Assembly: GCF_024699075.1 (NCBI RefSeq)
Contig: NZ_JAILQF010000451.1
Location: 1-6,578, forward strand
Source: Butyrivibrio sp.
Lineage (GTDB): Bacteria; Bacillota_A; Clostridia; Lachnospirales; Lachnospiraceae
Direction of reading: 5' to 3'
DNA: 6,578 nucleotides
Below are positions 6,146 to 6,578 of this stretch, one piece after another; positions within the stretch are counted from its first letter, which is position 1, and each line of letters starts with the position of its first letter. The position numbers were made by a program, and so were the translations under genes. The notes below the pieces were generated by a model that saw only the letters and a list, made by a program, of their open reading frames with translations, ran no database searches and was not told the origin of the DNA.

Positions 6146-6172
6146 AGAAGTATAACCATAAGGATATCGTAG

Positions 6173-6400
6173 ATGATGGATATTCAAATGGAAAAAACAG
6201 AGGATTTAATAGCTGTTGATTATTGGGCATCAATGGCGTTTGACAGAAATATGACTGACGAGTTGCTTAGGAAAAGATTTAACGAGTTTTCTTTAAAAGC
6301 TGACCAGATGCTTTTAAATGATTGGAAGAATATTAGAGACGATAGGATGCAGCATATATGTAACATTTTAGAAACAGTTATTAAAGAGAAACTGAAATAA
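6173..6400 (+). CDS. Small hypothetical protein, 75 residues
   Basis: A short acidic and basic, probably all-helical protein, with no cysteine pairs beyond a single Cys, no membrane segment and no signal peptide. It starts MMDIQMEKTEDLIAVDYWAS and ends in a charged ETVIKEKLK. I do not recognise its family. AAGGA at 6160-6164 is eight bases before the ATG at 6173, which favours that codon over the adjacent ATG at 6176. The amino-acid composition looks like a real protein rather than a shadow frame, and no competing frame occupies the stretch. A small hairpin aaagc-aat-gcttt (6406-6418) follows the stop but lacks a strong T-tract. The gene downstream starts 77 bp away on the same strand and could be co-transcribed. 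Confidence 0.65.
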   Translation: MMDIQMEKTEDLIAVDYWASMAFDRNMTDELLRKRFNEFSLKADQMLLNDWKNIRDDRMQHICNILETVIKEKLK

Positions 6401-6477
6401 TACGTAAAGCAATGCTTTGTGTTTTATGAGTAAATCAAAATTTAAGTTTTTCTGACTATAAATATAGAGAGGTTAGT

Positions 6478-6522
6478 ATGAATAGACCAATTACAACGCT
6501 TCTTTTACTCCATCAATTGTAG
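6478..6522 (+). pseudogene. Start of a RibD/dihydrofolate-reductase-like gene, interrupted by an inverted segment
   Basis: AGAGAGG (6466-6472) sits five bases before an ATG at 6478. The first eight codons read MNRPITTL, which matches how I recall members of the RibD C-terminal / dihydrofolate reductase-like family starting (MNRPxTTLFMLxSxDGKIS). The plus-strand reading then becomes LLLHQL and stops at TAG (6520-6522). The expected continuation is found on the opposite strand just to the right. As written here the gene is broken after codon 8. Family members are NADPH-using reductases related to the pyrimidine reductase step of riboflavin synthesis; the true substrate of this one is unknown. 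The break may be an assembly artefact rather than a real mutation. Confidence 0.7.
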
Positions 6523-6578
6523 GAAAATCTTTATCAGCATCGAGATTGTCCGATGCTCCAGGACTAATTTTTCCATCA
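6499..6578 (-). pseudogene. Reversed internal segment of the same RibD-like gene
   Basis: Read on the minus strand from 6577, this segment translates as DGKISPGASDNLDADKDF and then PTIDGVKE up to 6500. That is the stretch expected shortly after the N-terminus in the family that begins MNRPxTTL. Its orientation is opposite to the start codon at 6478. The reading turns to A-L-stop just past the junction near 6499-6502, exactly where the plus-strand gene start begins. The two halves are therefore joined head to head, with about six expected codons (FMLxSV-like) lying beyond the right edge. Confidence 0.7.

Noticed and set aside
6063..6155. Plus-strand 30-codon reading (MRDIGKINYQDNEISK...) before the 75-residue gene
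   Set aside because: No Shine-Dalgarno at a usable distance, and its end overlaps the promoter candidate for the next gene. A real micro-protein cannot be excluded but is not supported.

Overview
The window looks like chromosomal DNA from a low-GC Firmicute, most likely a member of the Lachnospiraceae (Butyrivibrio-like). This rests on AT-rich intergenic DNA, strong AGGAGG-type ribosome binding sites, a tRNA gene without an encoded CCA end, an MscL carrying a C-terminal four-cysteine tail, and a LicD-type gene beside a polysaccharide flippase. The genus is an inference from gene style, not from a marker gene.

Left part (1-1637, minus strand): the end of a surface-polysaccharide locus. A Wzx-type flippase (426-1637) is followed by the first 85 codons of a LicD-family transferase (1-257) that runs off the left edge. 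Between them lies a 13-bp repeat in nine tandem copies (271-387). Middle (1638-4498): a divergent intergenic region, then a 703-residue protein with a Crp-like but degenerate cyclic-nucleotide-binding fold at its N-terminus and an unrecognised remainder. A 474-bp spacer follows, with three copies of a perfect 27-bp sequence (one inverted, two direct) and a long leader in front of mscL.

Right part (4499-6578): mscL (plus) converges on a Nudix hydrolase (minus) across a shared terminator-like hairpin. A tRNA-Gly(CCC) gene on the minus strand has a clear promoter and its own terminator. Next comes a stretch with an unexplained minus-strand intrinsic terminator and several hairpins, which suggests a small unannotated transcript. 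A 75-residue hypothetical protein follows. The window ends inside a RibD/dihydrofolate-reductase-like gene whose first eight codons are on the plus strand, while the codons that should follow are present in reverse orientation on the minus strand. This is either a real micro-inversion or a fold-back chimera in the assembly.

No recognisable defence system, CRISPR array, transposase or prophage is present. The mapped features do not form one pathway: they are a cell-surface locus, osmotic protection, a housekeeping hydrolase and a tRNA side by side. The points most worth a second look are the inverted gene end, the 13-bp repeat array before licD, the 27-bp repeats, and the orphan minus-strand terminator.
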